A stretch of DNA of 64,000 nt from Poriferisodalis sp965237655 (GTDB lineage: Bacteria; Actinomycetota; Acidimicrobiia; Acidimicrobiales; Poriferisodalaceae), in contig NZ_CBDEGB010000001.1 in the NCBI RefSeq assembly GCF_965237655.1, forward strand, positions 62,001 through 126,000, in the 5' to 3' direction. The translations under genes and the position numbers were made by a program. Each line of letters begins with the position of its first letter. Position 1 is the first letter of the stretch. The notes beneath the pieces are model-generated. The model did no database searches. It was not told the DNA's origin and saw only the letters and a list, made by a program, of their open reading frames with translations. Below, in pieces: positions 17,230-25,623 of the stretch.

Positions 17230-17252
17230 TCAGTTGCCTGTGGGAGTGCGTC

Positions 17253-18584
17253 GTGAGTCTCAACACGGACGCAGTGCGGACGCTGAGCGAGGCTCTTGGT
17301 CGTCGTCCGGGTGCTGGCAGCATTCGTGCATCGGCGCCGGCGATTCTCGCTCGGCTGAGGGAGACGGCCGATCTGCCGCCGGCGGGTCTGAGCAATCTGC
17401 TGTGGATTGCGCGGATGTTTCTGGAGTACTTGGCACGCGTCTCTGGTGATCGCTGGGAGAACGTGACCCCGCAGATGGTCCTTGACTTCTACGAAGGGGA
17501 CTGGACCGATCCGAAGTCGGGACGCAAACCAGGCCGATCCGAGCAGTCAAGAAAGCAGCGTCGTTGGGGTGGCCGCCGCACGCTGGCATCCGTAGTCGCG
17601 TTAGGTGCGATCCCGCCCGGCGTCGAGGTCGCAGGGTGTCTCAGGCCGCGACGCAACTCCTCCCGACCCGGCATCTCTGACAGCGATCCGGAGCGGATCG
17701 CTCATGTGATCGATACGTGGTACCGCCAAGGCACCGACCCTGCTGGAGCGGACCCGCTGACGGCCGAGACGCGAAAGTGCGTGACGATCGCGGCCCCGCC
17801 GAGTGTGTCCACGGCAACGACGATGCTGCTGAGCGTCTATCTGGCATTCGAATGGGGCTTGAAGAAGTTCGGGTCGATCAACCGCTTGGCAGTGCTCCAC
17901 CCCGTCAATGTCGAGGCACTCACCATGGACCCCGACCATGTCTGGAGCGACGGCTGGCGCGCACAGGTGCGCAGCACTCTGCGACGAGTCGGGCGAGCAG
18001 TCTGCCCCGAGCAGTGGCCCGACCAGCCGCGGCCGATAGGGGTCCGCGAAGCCGTAGCACCCTACGACCCGGTCGACGAGTTCATGCTGCGCGAAGCAGG
18101 TTTGATGCCCGCTCGCGAGCCTCGGTGCGAACGGTTGGCGCTGACCGGCTTGACCTTCGGCGCGGGGCTGCGAGGAACGGAGATCTTCCCGCTGGGACCC
18201 GATGACGTCGTCAGGCTCGACGGGGCCCGGCTGGGCGTTCGAGTGAAACGAGATCGGACACGAATCGTCCCGATCCGCAAGCACTACACCGATCTGATCG
18301 CTGAGGCCTGCAAGCTGCGCAAGAAGGGCAGGTTCTTCACGAACGACAAAGCGGCCGCGCCGTCGCGCATCGCTGCGCGCATCAAGGTCGACAACTTCGG
18401 GCACCTGTCGATCCACCGCGCCAGAGCCACATTCGTGTGCGCCCACATCCGCGCCGGCACGCCGCTCGACGCCCTCGACGAGATCGCCGGGCCGGTCACA
18501 GGCGCATATCTCCATCAGATGCTCGCGTACTGCGCCGAGTTGGTCGATCCGACAGAGGCAGCAAACAGAGGGCTGCTGGCATGA
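17253..18584 (+). CDS. Divergent tyrosine recombinase / integrase
   Basis: This 443-residue protein has the catalytic skeleton of a phage-type integrase in its C-terminal half: LTFGAGLRGTEIFPL with R307 and E310, a beta-strand lysine near K332 in GVRVKRDR, H388–R391 in SIHRARATF, and a tyrosine at 419 or 426 in GAYLHQMLAY. The N-terminal half (about 40–120) looks like a SAM-like core-binding domain. The usual LGH box is replaced by IAGPVTG, so it is a diverged member. The start is GTG at 17253 with GGGAG 6 bases upstream. Its stop overlaps the start of the next gene as ATGA. It probably catalyses integration and excision at the fMet tRNA 2 kb downstream. Confidence 0.75.
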   Translation: MSLNTDAVRTLSEALGRRPGAGSIRASAPAILARLRETADLPPAGLSNLLWIARMFLEYLARVSGDRWENVTPQMVLDFYEGDWTDPKSGRKPGRSEQSRKQRRWGGRRTLASVVALGAIPPGVEVAGCLRPRRNSSRPGISDSDPERIAHVIDTWYRQGTDPAGADPLTAETRKCVTIAAPPSVSTATTMLLSVYLAFEWGLKKFGSINRLAVLHPVNVEALTMDPDHVWSDGWRAQVRSTLRRVGRAVCPEQWPDQPRPIGVREAVAPYDPVDEFMLREAGLMPAREPRCERLALTGLTFGAGLRGTEIFPLGPDDVVRLDGARLGVRVKRDRTRIVPIRKHYTDLIAEACKLRKKGRFFTNDKAAAPSRIAARIKVDNFGHLSIHRARATFVCAHIRAGTPLDALDEIAGPVTGAYLHQMLAYCAELVDPTEAANRGLLA

Positions 18585-20434
18585 AGCGGCGCCCTGCCCC
18601 CGCGGAGAGACAGCCGTCTGCTCCGTCATCCGCGCAACTCGAACCAGCGGAGGTCGCCAGACGCCTCGACAAACGCGAACTGCCTCATGACGTGCTCTTC
18701 AGCGACGCCAAGTTGGAGATGGCGGACTCAGAGCATCTCGCCGAACTCAGGCAGGTGCTCTCCGAGGCAGGAGTCCAGCCGTACCTCGCGCGCCGATTCC
18801 GACCAAAAGGAGGCAATGAATCGCAACTGAAGCCACCTGCTTGGCTGGCGGGCGAAATGTACGTCGCCGGCACAGGGAACACGAACCTGCGGACCAAGCT
18901 GACCGGGTTCTTCGCGGGTCTGCACCCACAAGATGCCGTCGACATCGGAATACAGACGACCAAGGAATTGCAGGACCCTCTCACCTACAACATCGTCGGC
19001 AAGCAGAGCCGAAAGATCGAGTACGGCCTGTGCGAAGGCTGGGTGGACGAGACCGACGGCACCGTCTGCGACCTGGACTGGTTTCTTGACTCGATAACCC
19101 GTGCGTCGCTCCCCCCAGATATCGCATTGTTGACAGAAGCGATCGCCGTCGACCCAACCGACTTCCCATCAGCGGCCAATCCGAGAGTGTCACGGAGCAA
19201 GGCAGAAGCCGCCACCGAAGACGACCTCGCCGAGCTCAACAGGCCCGTCCGCCCCCGCAAAGGCGCGAAGAGGCGCCAGTTCAAACGGACCAACGGCCTC
19301 ATCGGCCAACGGCGTCCCGACGGAAGGGTCATCCTCAGCAGCACCCCAGGCGCCAGCTGGGGCTACCGAAGCGGCGCCAGCGGCCACGAAAAGGGGACAT
19401 TCTTCGGGAACTACGTCACGGTCGCCGTCGCGACCAAGTCCAGGCAAGTGACCCGAAGCCTCAAGAAAGCGAAGTTCGGGCCACCCATTCCGCCATACAT
19501 CGTCTCATGGAACATCAGACCCGCAGGCAGCAACCCGGCCGAACTCAGCATCAATGTCGTCGACAAAGCCCTCAGGCTTTGCCCCAACATCGAAGACATC
19601 ATCGTCGACATGGGCATCTCCCAGCTGCGTCAAGCCTTCAACCACGAGATGCACAAACGCGGCAAGCACGTCACCATGGACCAAAAAGACAACATGCTCG
19701 AGGCCGCGAAGCCTGCCCTGCTCGGCCCCAGCAAGTACCCCGCGTTCGTCCACGGCGGCACAATCCTGCACATATGCACGCCGAAGCATCTCCGAGTCCC
19801 AGCTAAAGGACTCACCGACCAAGAACTCCAGGAGTTCTACAACGAGCGAGAGCGATTCGCGCTCACCGTCAACCAGCACCTCCCTAACGGCGACAAACAA
19901 TTCGAATCCCCCGTCCACCGGGGCCGGTTCGCCGTCGACCCCACACAGCTCACCGGCACGACCGGCAAGGCCCTGTACCCCGTACCCGACGACATCAGCA
20001 CCCTGTTCCCCGACATCCCTGAAGATGTCCTCTACCAGCGGTACGTCACCGTCACCGCCGAAGAGCTGGACGACTTCCAACAGCCCCACCACGGCACCAC
20101 GCCACAAGTCGAGTCCTATGGCCGTCGCAACCAAGCCGAGAACGGAATCTCAGTAATCAAGGACAAGAACGGGTTCACGAACAAGACCTGCCGAGCCCTC
20201 AACGACGCCGCCCGAGCGATCTCAGCCCTCGCTCGGATCGTCCACCACAACCTCAACACCACCCGCAAGCGAAAGCAGGCCGTCAAGGAAGCAAAGAGAG
20301 CCAGGCGCGCTGGCAACCGAGCACGCCCCAAGACGCACGCGTCCACAGATTCCGGCACGCCCGAACCATCAACCCCGCCCGAGAACGACACCGACGATCC
20401 CAGCGCTGCCAAACCCCGCACGCGGCCCGGTTAG
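18581..20434 (+). CDS. DDE-type transposase-like protein coupled to the recombinase
   Basis: This 617-residue protein follows the plan of IS4/IS1380-like DDE transposases: AVDPTDFPSAA (first aspartate D191 or D194), WGYRSG…KGTFFGNYVTVAV (259–283), IIVDMGISQLRQAF with D343 as second acidic residue, and QAENGISVIK with E520 as third, then a helical tail NDAARAISALARIVHHN. The last 60 residues are basic and low-complexity. The ATG at 18581 overlaps the recombinase stop. A tyrosine recombinase and a DDE-like protein in one translationally coupled unit is unusual: in Tn3-type elements with TnpI the partner is a different, larger transposase. No terminal inverted repeats are found around the pair. 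A terminator hairpin follows. Confidence 0.65.
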   Translation: MKRRPAPAERQPSAPSSAQLEPAEVARRLDKRELPHDVLFSDAKLEMADSEHLAELRQVLSEAGVQPYLARRFRPKGGNESQLKPPAWLAGEMYVAGTGNTNLRTKLTGFFAGLHPQDAVDIGIQTTKELQDPLTYNIVGKQSRKIEYGLCEGWVDETDGTVCDLDWFLDSITRASLPPDIALLTEAIAVDPTDFPSAANPRVSRSKAEAATEDDLAELNRPVRPRKGAKRRQFKRTNGLIGQRRPDGRVILSSTPGASWGYRSGASGHEKGTFFGNYVTVAVATKSRQVTRSLKKAKFGPPIPPYIVSWNIRPAGSNPAELSINVVDKALRLCPNIEDIIVDMGISQLRQAFNHEMHKRGKHVTMDQKDNMLEAAKPALLGPSKYPAFVHGGTILHICTPKHLRVPAKGLTDQELQEFYNERERFALTVNQHLPNGDKQFESPVHRGRFAVDPTQLTGTTGKALYPVPDDISTLFPDIPEDVLYQRYVTVTAEELDDFQQPHHGTTPQVESYGRRNQAENGISVIKDKNGFTNKTCRALNDAARAISALARIVHHNLNTTRKRKQAVKEAKRARRAGNRARPKTHASTDSGTPEPSTPPENDTDDPSAAKPRTRPG

Positions 20435-20455
20435 ATCACCTCACACGCCATGAAC

Positions 20456-20485
20456 GAGGCAGACGGCCGCTGAGCCGTCCGCCTC
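20456..20485 (+). terminator. Terminator after the recombinase–DDE pair
   Basis: A 12-base arm GAGGCAGACGGC pairs with GCCGTCCGCCTC (one mismatch) around a 6-base loop, 22 bases after the stop. It is followed by TTCGC rather than a T-run. Confidence 0.6.
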
Positions 20486-20576
20486 TTCGCGTCCCCACAC
20501 CGACAACGCACGTCACGCGTCACGCGAACTATCCACTCGGCCCGCACGAGCGGCTTAACACCTGCCGAAACGCGCA

Positions 20577-20601
20577 AAATCGGGCCCAACAGGCCCGATT
20601 T
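20577..20601 (-). terminator. Terminator of the tRNA-fMet transcript, usable both ways
   Basis: A perfect 10-bp stem AAATCGGGCC / GGCCCGATTT with a 5-base loop. Read on the minus strand, downstream of the tRNA, the stem ends in ATTTT, as expected of an intrinsic terminator. Confidence 0.6.
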
Positions 20602-20605
20602 CATC

Positions 20606-20641
20606 GATATTGGCCAACGTCCATACCGGATATTGGCCAAC
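20606..20641. repeat. Direct repeat beside the tRNA 3' end
   Basis: GATATTGGCCAAC occurs at 20606–20618 and again at 20629–20641, a 23-base period, each containing the palindrome TTGGCCAA. The second copy ends 7 bases from the CCA end of the tRNA. The position fits recombinase arm or core sites at an attachment junction, but this is inference. Confidence 0.55.
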
Positions 20642-20647
20642 ATCCGT

Positions 20648-20724
20648 TGGTGGCGGGGGCAGGATTTGAACCTGCGACCTTCGGGTTATGAGCCCGACGA
20701 GCTTCCAGACTGCTCCACCCCGCG
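20648..20724 (-). tRNA. Initiator tRNA-fMet (CAT), CCA encoded
   Basis: The 77-base cloverleaf reads on the minus strand from C1 at 20724. It has an acceptor stem CGCGGGG/CCCCGCC, a D arm GAGC/GCTC, an anticodon stem TCGGG/CCCGA around CTCATAA, a T arm GCAGG/CCTGC with TTCAAAT, A73 and an encoded CCA at 20648–20650. The unpaired C1·C72 position and the three G–C pairs at the base of the anticodon stem are the signatures of initiator tRNA. Its 3' end faces the integrase-bearing island, the usual arrangement when a tRNA gene is the integration site. Confidence 0.95.
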
Positions 20725-20790
20725 GCGAGAGCAGCCACACTACCAGCGGCCTCCCGAAACCAGCAAGGCCATGAACTTCCTGCGCGCTTT

Positions 20791-20814
20791 GTCTATGGTG
20801 AATTAGCCATAGAC
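20791..20814 (+). promoter_or_regulatory. Palindromic operator of the Xre gene
   Basis: GTCTATGG (20791–20798) and CCATAGAC (20807–20814) form a perfect inverted repeat with an 8-base AT-rich centre, 24 bases before the start of the HTH gene. This is the expected shape of an autoregulatory operator. Confidence 0.65.
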
Positions 20815-20838
20815 TGAGCAGTTGCGAGGTGATGTCCG

Positions 20839-21126
20839 ATGACACGCGCCTACGACGAAGTGGTCGCTGCGCGCCGAGAGCGCGTTGAGCCAGGCGCAGC
20901 AGCGCACAGCGAGGTGCTTGCGCAGGCGTACAACATCGCCATACAGGTCGTGGAACTGCGCGAGAAACATGGCCTGACCCAGGCCCAGTTGGCTGAGCGC
21001 TGCGGTGTGAACCAAGCTGACATCAGCCGGATCGAACGCGGTGCAACGAGCCCCACGGCACGAACCCTGCAGCGGATCGCTGACGCTCTCTACGCCGACG
21101 TTCGCATAGTGGCCCGACCGAGGTGA
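20839..21126 (+). CDS. Xre-family HTH transcriptional regulator (HigA-like)
   Basis: This 95-residue protein has a complete cro/C1-type HTH in its second half: VELREKHGLTQAQLAERCGVNQADISRIERGATSPTARTL, split here as LTQAQLAERCGVNQADISRI and the following turn. Such proteins are repressors or antitoxins. The ATG at 20839 has GAGGTGA upstream, and a perfect palindromic operator lies in the leader, so self-repression is likely. No toxin is adjacent on the same strand; the nearest toxin, the ParE homolog, is convergent and already has its own ParD partner. It sits just outside the tRNA and may be either chromosomal or an orphaned antitoxin. Confidence 0.85.
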   Translation: MTRAYDEVVAARRERVEPGAAAHSEVLAQAYNIAIQVVELREKHGLTQAQLAERCGVNQADISRIERGATSPTARTLQRIADALYADVRIVARPR

Positions 21127-21164
21127 GATTGCGGTACAACAGGGTTCTGCCAGATCGCTCACCT

Positions 21165-21494
21165 TCACCTGCCTCCGCCAGACGGCGCGAGCGAGGCGGG
21201 AAGGTCGCGTCTGGCGTGAAGGACCCGCCACACGTCGGAGAAAGATGGTCTGTCGACGTAGAACACGACATACGGGAAACGCTGGAGCGACCAACTCCGG
21301 AGTTCGGGAATCCCCAGCTCATGAGCCCACCGCGTTGAGCCGGACAGCGGATGGCTGCTGAGGTAGTCGAACGCTTGGTCGAGTTCCGAGATGAAGCGGT
21401 GAGCCACGCTCGCGCCAGCCTCGATTGCGTAGTAGTCAACAGCAAACCCAATATCCCGCGCTGCGGCAGCGTTGAGTTCGACCGCCTTTGCCAT
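21165..21494 (-). CDS. parE: RelE/ParE-family toxin
   Basis: This 109-residue protein fits the ParE fold: N-terminal AAARDIGFAVDYYAIEAGAS helices, then RFISELDQAFDYLSSHPLSG, then strands SWSLQRFPYVVFYV and WRVLHARRDL, the last carrying the conserved HxRR-like end. ParE proteins poison DNA gyrase, whereas RelE relatives cleave mRNA; the lack of RelE catalytic residues favours a ParE role. It starts at 21494, 12 bases after the stop of its antitoxin, in one operon. The C-terminus is short and basic, as usual. Confidence 0.85.
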   Translation of the reverse strand: MAKAVELNAAAARDIGFAVDYYAIEAGASVAHRFISELDQAFDYLSSHPLSGSTRWAHELGIPELRSWSLQRFPYVVFYVDRPSFSDVWRVLHARRDLPASLAPSGGGR

Positions 21495-21506
21495 CGTCGG
21501 CGAGGT

Positions 21507-21779
21507 CTACACAGTGGCGTCGGCGACTGGTCCTGAGGCAGGCGGGTAGTTCGAGTTGGCGGCCTCACGAACTCGATCTCGCAGTGAGGCGAAGTATTCC
21601 TCGTCAGCCCGTCCCACGATTGGCCCTGCAGCACCATCAAGCAGCAACTCACGCAAGCGTGACCGATCCTGGTCGCGGCGGATCAGCTCGCGGACGTACT
21701 CGCTCGTCGAGCCATACCGGCCGCAGTTCACCTGGCCGTCGGCGAACGCCTTGAGTTCCACCGGAAGCGACACGTTCAT
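21507..21779 (-). CDS. parD: ParD-family antitoxin (ribbon-helix-helix)
   Basis: This 90-residue protein begins MNVSLPVELKAFADGQV and continues GRYGSTSEYVRELIRRDQ, the ribbon-helix-helix that binds operator DNA in ParD/CopG antitoxins. The variable C-terminal part (DRSRLRELLLDGAAGP onward) would wrap the toxin. The ATG at 21779 is chosen because the conserved domain begins there; the frame extends 12 codons upstream without support. It precedes parE by 12 bases. Autorepression by the ParD–ParE complex is the norm for the family. Confidence 0.88.
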   Translation of the reverse strand: MNVSLPVELKAFADGQVNCGRYGSTSEYVRELIRRDQDRSRLRELLLDGAAGPIVGRADEEYFASLRDRVREAANSNYPPASGPVADATV

Positions 21780-21834
21780 CGTTGCCACACACGCATCATA
21801 CCGCGGTGTTGGCAAACTCTGCCAAATGAGCGGC

Positions 21835-24828
21835 CTAGCCGGTGGCGGCTTGTTCGAGAATGCGGGCGGCCCTGGCGATCAGGCTCTCGGCTTCGTCAAC
21901 GGCCGTCTGGTAGGCCGCCAAGTCGCCTTCGCGCAGCGCCGCATCGGCCCGGTTGAAGGCCGTCGCGGCCCGCTCGAGCAGGTTGCTCACCGTGTCGGTG
22001 TCCAGCGTCGGCTCTGGCTCGTCGTCGGCAGGCGCAGCTGCCGCCGGCTCGTCGGGGGCATCATCAGGCGTCACGGCCGGCGCCGCACCCGTCAGGCTCA
22101 CCGTCTCATTGCCGATGTCGATGTCAACACCGCCGATGGCCTTCTCGAGTGCCCCCTCGAAGGTCTCTGAGATCACCACGTTCGAGCCGATGCCGGCAAT
22201 CACCAGCTGCAGCTCGGGCACCGCCGTCGGCCCGGTCGCCGCAATGAACAGCGGCCGCACATACAGCAGCGAGTTCTCCACCGGGATCAGCAGCAGGTTG
22301 CCGGGCCGCACCACCGAGCCGTTCTGATTCAGCAGCGTCAGCCGCTCGGAGATCTCCTCCTCGGTCTGGATGTTCGAGTTGAACAGCGCCGGACCGTCGA
22401 TCGGCTGATCAGACCGGATCTCGAACACCTCGATCTGGCCATAACGGTCCGGATCGTTGTGGACCACCATGAAACCTTCGAGGTTCTTACGAGAGTCGTC
22501 CTCGGAGAACGGCACGAACGGCCGGAAGATCACAAACGAGGCAGAGTCGTCCCCCGGCAATCGGAACAGCAAGTACTGCGGGGAAATCCGAGCCTCGACC
22601 GTCGCGATCACCTGCCCGGTCGTCTCGTCGCGCACCGTCTCGACCGTGGTCTGCCCGATCGAATCGCCCGGGTCCTGCGCAACCGCCCATGCCCCGGCTG
22701 CGTCGTAGAACTCCGACGGCTTGTCCAGGCGGTAACGGCCCCACGCATCGGTCTGCACCCGGAACAGGTCCTCCGGGTACCGGAAGTGCTCACGCAGCTC
22801 GGCCGGCGGCGAGCCATCGGCAAACAGCGCAGGGAACTGCTTGATATAGGACTGCACGATCGGATCGTCGTCATCCACAACATAGAACGTGACCGTCCCG
22901 TCGTGGGCGTCCACCACGGCCTTCACGGAGTTGCGCACGTAGTTCAGCGGCTGACGCAGATCGCTCCCCGGCGTCGCCGCCCGCGAATTAGTCCGCTGCG
23001 CATACGGGAACTGCGACGTGGTCGTGTAGGCGTCGAGCACCCACTTCACCTTCCCGTCGATGACAACCGGATAGGGGTCGTTGTCGTAGGACAGGAACGG
23101 GGCCAGCAGCCGCACCCGGTCGGAGATGTCGCGGTTGTAGAGAATCCGGCTGTCGCCGGTGATCTCGCCCGAGACCAGCAGGTTCGGCTCGGCGAAGCGC
23201 ATCGCAAACGCCAGCCGCCGCAGGAAACCGCCGATGCCCACTCCGTCGGAGCCGTCATATCGAGTCGTCTTGGTGCGGTCGTCATCGTCCTGGAAGTCGA
23301 CCTCGGCACGCCGGGCGCCCACGATGGCGTAGCCCGGCAGGTCCTCGCCCACATACAGCCCGGGCTCGTCCAGCTCCAGGGCCTCAGCACCCGGAGAAAT
23401 CACGTTCGGGATGTCGCCCAGTGCGTACGCCGGCCGGCCGTTGGAGTCCACCGTATTGGCCGGCGCCGCCGCCACGCCGTAGCCGTGGGTGTAGGCGACG
23501 TGCTCGGTCTCCCACGTGTCGGTCGGCAGCTCGGTGGGCCGCAGCTCACGGGCCGCCAGCACGATCTGGGTGACCTTGCCATCGATTTCGTACCGGTCCA
23601 CGTCGATGTCGCGGAAGTCGTAGAAGCTCTTGATGCCCTGGGTCTGCTGGAACGTGTCCTGCATGACGGCCGGGTCCAGCAGCCGCACGTTGCGCACCGT
23701 TTCGAAGTTGTTCTCGATGTCGGTGGCGGTCAGCTCCGGTGTGAAGTTGAACTCACGCGGCGTCACGTCGTCGAGCCCGAGTGCTATGCGGGTCATCTCG
23801 ATATTGCGCTCGATGTAGAGGGCCTCCCGGGTGGACTCCGAGGGCTCCACCTGGAAGCGCTGGACGATGGCCGGATACGCCGCTCCCGCCAAGCCGGCAA
23901 CGACCACCCACAACGCCACCGCGATGACCGGGTAGGTGAAGCCGCGCCGCCAGATGTTCACGATCAGCAGCAAGAAGCTGAAGATGCTGATGATCATGAG
24001 CAGCTGCAGGACGGGCAGCTGCGCGTTCACGTCTGTGTAGGTGGCACCGTCCACGAAGCCCCGCGTCGACAGCGTCAGCTCGAATCTGTCGAAGTAGTAC
24101 CCGACGGCCTTGATGAGCGCCAGCAGACCTAGCAGCAGCGACAGGTGTGCCTTCACTTGCGGTATGACCCGGCTGCCTGCGGGGGCCTGAACCCGGATTG
24201 CCCCGTTCAAGTAGTGCCAGATCGTGGTGAAGATGAACGTGACCAGCACGGCCGCGAAGGCCCAGCCGATCAGGAAGTTGAAGAACGGCAGGCGGAAGAT
24301 GTAGAAGCCGACGTCGCGGCCGAACTGCGGGTCAGTGAGGCCGAATTCGGTGCTGTTGATGAAGAACAGCCACGCTTGCCACTGGCCCGAGACGCCCGAG
24401 CCGACCATGAAGGCCAGGATCAGTGCGACGGCGATGCGGATGAGGCCGCGGCGCCGGCGGCTCATCTGGCGCCAGCGGGCGGCGATGTCCTCGGGCGGGC
24501 CTGGAGGGGCCGACTTGGCGGCCATGCGCTCGGCGATGAACAGGTTCACCCACAGCAGGACGAAGAAGATCGCTGTGAACAGCAGGCCGAGGCCGATCTT
24601 GGCCCACAGCACTTTCCACCACACCGAGGCGAAGCCCAAGCTGTCGAACCACAGGTAGTCGGTGTAGAAGCCCGCCAGGCCGCGAATGGACAGCAGCAGG
24701 ATCAGCCCGGCGCCGATGACGATGCCGATGATCAGGCGGAAACGGTTGATGTTGCGACGGCGCGGCACCCGCCGAGGCTGCTGGGGCTGCTCGGACGCGG
24801 GAGGCGGCATGTCCTCGGGGGGACGCAT
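21835..24828 (-). CDS. UPF0182 (COG1615) family membrane protein
   Basis: This 997-residue protein has a proline-rich cytoplasmic start, then about seven transmembrane helices in the first 330 residues (for example LIIGIVIGAGLILLLSI and LGLLFTAIFFVLLWVNLFIA). A large extracytoplasmic domain follows, and finally an acidic Ala/Pro/Asp-rich linker and a helical C-terminus. Length and layout match the UPF0182 family of actinobacteria and cyanobacteria, whose function is not established. The ATG at 24828 is the first in frame. It is convergent with nothing nearby and divergent from purN across 83 bases. Confidence 0.93.
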   Translation of the reverse strand: MRPPEDMPPPASEQPQQPRRVPRRRNINRFRLIIGIVIGAGLILLLSIRGLAGFYTDYLWFDSLGFASVWWKVLWAKIGLGLLFTAIFFVLLWVNLFIAERMAAKSAPPGPPEDIAARWRQMSRRRRGLIRIAVALILAFMVGSGVSGQWQAWLFFINSTEFGLTDPQFGRDVGFYIFRLPFFNFLIGWAFAAVLVTFIFTTIWHYLNGAIRVQAPAGSRVIPQVKAHLSLLLGLLALIKAVGYYFDRFELTLSTRGFVDGATYTDVNAQLPVLQLLMIISIFSFLLLIVNIWRRGFTYPVIAVALWVVVAGLAGAAYPAIVQRFQVEPSESTREALYIERNIEMTRIALGLDDVTPREFNFTPELTATDIENNFETVRNVRLLDPAVMQDTFQQTQGIKSFYDFRDIDVDRYEIDGKVTQIVLAARELRPTELPTDTWETEHVAYTHGYGVAAAPANTVDSNGRPAYALGDIPNVISPGAEALELDEPGLYVGEDLPGYAIVGARRAEVDFQDDDDRTKTTRYDGSDGVGIGGFLRRLAFAMRFAEPNLLVSGEITGDSRILYNRDISDRVRLLAPFLSYDNDPYPVVIDGKVKWVLDAYTTTSQFPYAQRTNSRAATPGSDLRQPLNYVRNSVKAVVDAHDGTVTFYVVDDDDPIVQSYIKQFPALFADGSPPAELREHFRYPEDLFRVQTDAWGRYRLDKPSEFYDAAGAWAVAQDPGDSIGQTTVETVRDETTGQVIATVEARISPQYLLFRLPGDDSASFVIFRPFVPFSEDDSRKNLEGFMVVHNDPDRYGQIEVFEIRSDQPIDGPALFNSNIQTEEEISERLTLLNQNGSVVRPGNLLLIPVENSLLYVRPLFIAATGPTAVPELQLVIAGIGSNVVISETFEGALEKAIGGVDIDIGNETVSLTGAAPAVTPDDAPDEPAAAAPADDEPEPTLDTDTVSNLLERAATAFNRADAALREGDLAAYQTAVDEAESLIARAARILEQAATG

Positions 24829-24911
24829 ACGGCAGCGAGGCTACTGGGGCGCGTGGGCGCCGCAGCCAGCGGACCGCGCTGTCGGCGGGCGAGGCGCGTA
24901 GGTTCGGCGGG

Positions 24912-25619
24912 GTGCGCCTGGCGGCATTGGTTTCGGGAACCGGCTCGATCCTCGAAGCGATGCTGGGCTGCGGGCTGCCGGTGGGCTTGGTGGCGGCCGA
25001 TCGGGCGTGCCGTGGGCTGAGGATTGCAACCGATGCCGGGATCGAAACGGTGCTGGTGGAGCGTGAGTATTGGATGGTCGAGGTGGCTGGGCGATCCGGC
25101 GGGGCTGGTGCGGGCGGCGAGTCGGGTGGATCGGGCCGGCGGCGATTCGACCGGGACGGTTACAGCTGCGAGCTGGCGGCTGCGCTGGCCGGACGAGATG
25201 TGGACGTGGTGGCGATGGCCGGCTTCGGCACTGTGCTGGATGGATCGTTCTTCGAGTGGGGCGGCGGGCGTTACCGGGGGCGGGTGCTGAACACGCACCC
25301 GTCGCTGCTGCCGGCGTTTCCGGGCTGGTATGCGGTGCGCGACGCCCTGGCTGCGGGGGCCACCGAGTCGGGCTGCACGGTGCATGTCGCGATTTCAGAG
25401 GTGGATGCGGGCCCGGTGCTGGCGCAGCGTGCAGTGCCAGTGCTGGCAGGCGACGATGAGACCACACTGCACGAGCGGATCAAGACCGTGGAGCGAGAGC
25501 TGTACCCGGCGACGATTGCGGCGTTCTTGGAGCGCTGCGAGACCGATGAGGGCGCTGCACTGGTCGGAGGTTTGGCTGGCGGCAGACTGGCAGCCATTAC
25601 AGGATTCAGGAGGGACTGA
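24912..25619 (+). CDS. purN: Phosphoribosylglycinamide formyltransferase
   Basis: This enzyme transfers the formyl group of 10-formyl-THF to GAR, giving FGAR, in purine synthesis. The 235-residue protein has the nucleotide-loop start LVSGTGSILEAML, the catalytic VLNTHPSLLPAFPG with Asn and His, and EVDAGPVLAQ with the catalytic aspartate. A glycine-rich insertion (about residues 58–77) is unusual and absent from typical PurN. The start is GTG at 24912. purH begins 4 bases after its stop, so the two form an operon. Confidence 0.92.
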   Translation: MRLAALVSGTGSILEAMLGCGLPVGLVAADRACRGLRIATDAGIETVLVEREYWMVEVAGRSGGAGAGGESGGSGRRRFDRDGYSCELAAALAGRDVDVVAMAGFGTVLDGSFFEWGGGRYRGRVLNTHPSLLPAFPGWYAVRDALAAGATESGCTVHVAISEVDAGPVLAQRAVPVLAGDDETTLHERIKTVERELYPATIAAFLERCETDEGAALVGGLAGGRLAAITGFRRD

Positions 25620-25623
25620 CCCG

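Noticed and set aside
16375..17449. Long frames on both strands across the 264-bp repeats, suggesting a repeat protein
   Set aside because: All are open only because the unit length is a multiple of three; none has a ribosome-binding site or natural composition, and three different frames are equally open.
1..20600. Second copy of the tRNA-fMet 3' end marking the other end of the island
   Set aside because: I saw no match within the window; the far attachment site, if any, lies outside it.
20839..21494. Xre regulator and ParE homolog as one toxin–antitoxin pair
   Set aside because: They are convergent, and ParE already has a ParD partner 12 bases upstream in its own operon.
22459..24132. 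557-codon open frame antisense to the UPF0182 gene
   Set aside because: It is an Arg/His/Val-rich shadow of a well-supported membrane protein, as expected in high-GC DNA; it has no motif and no start signal.
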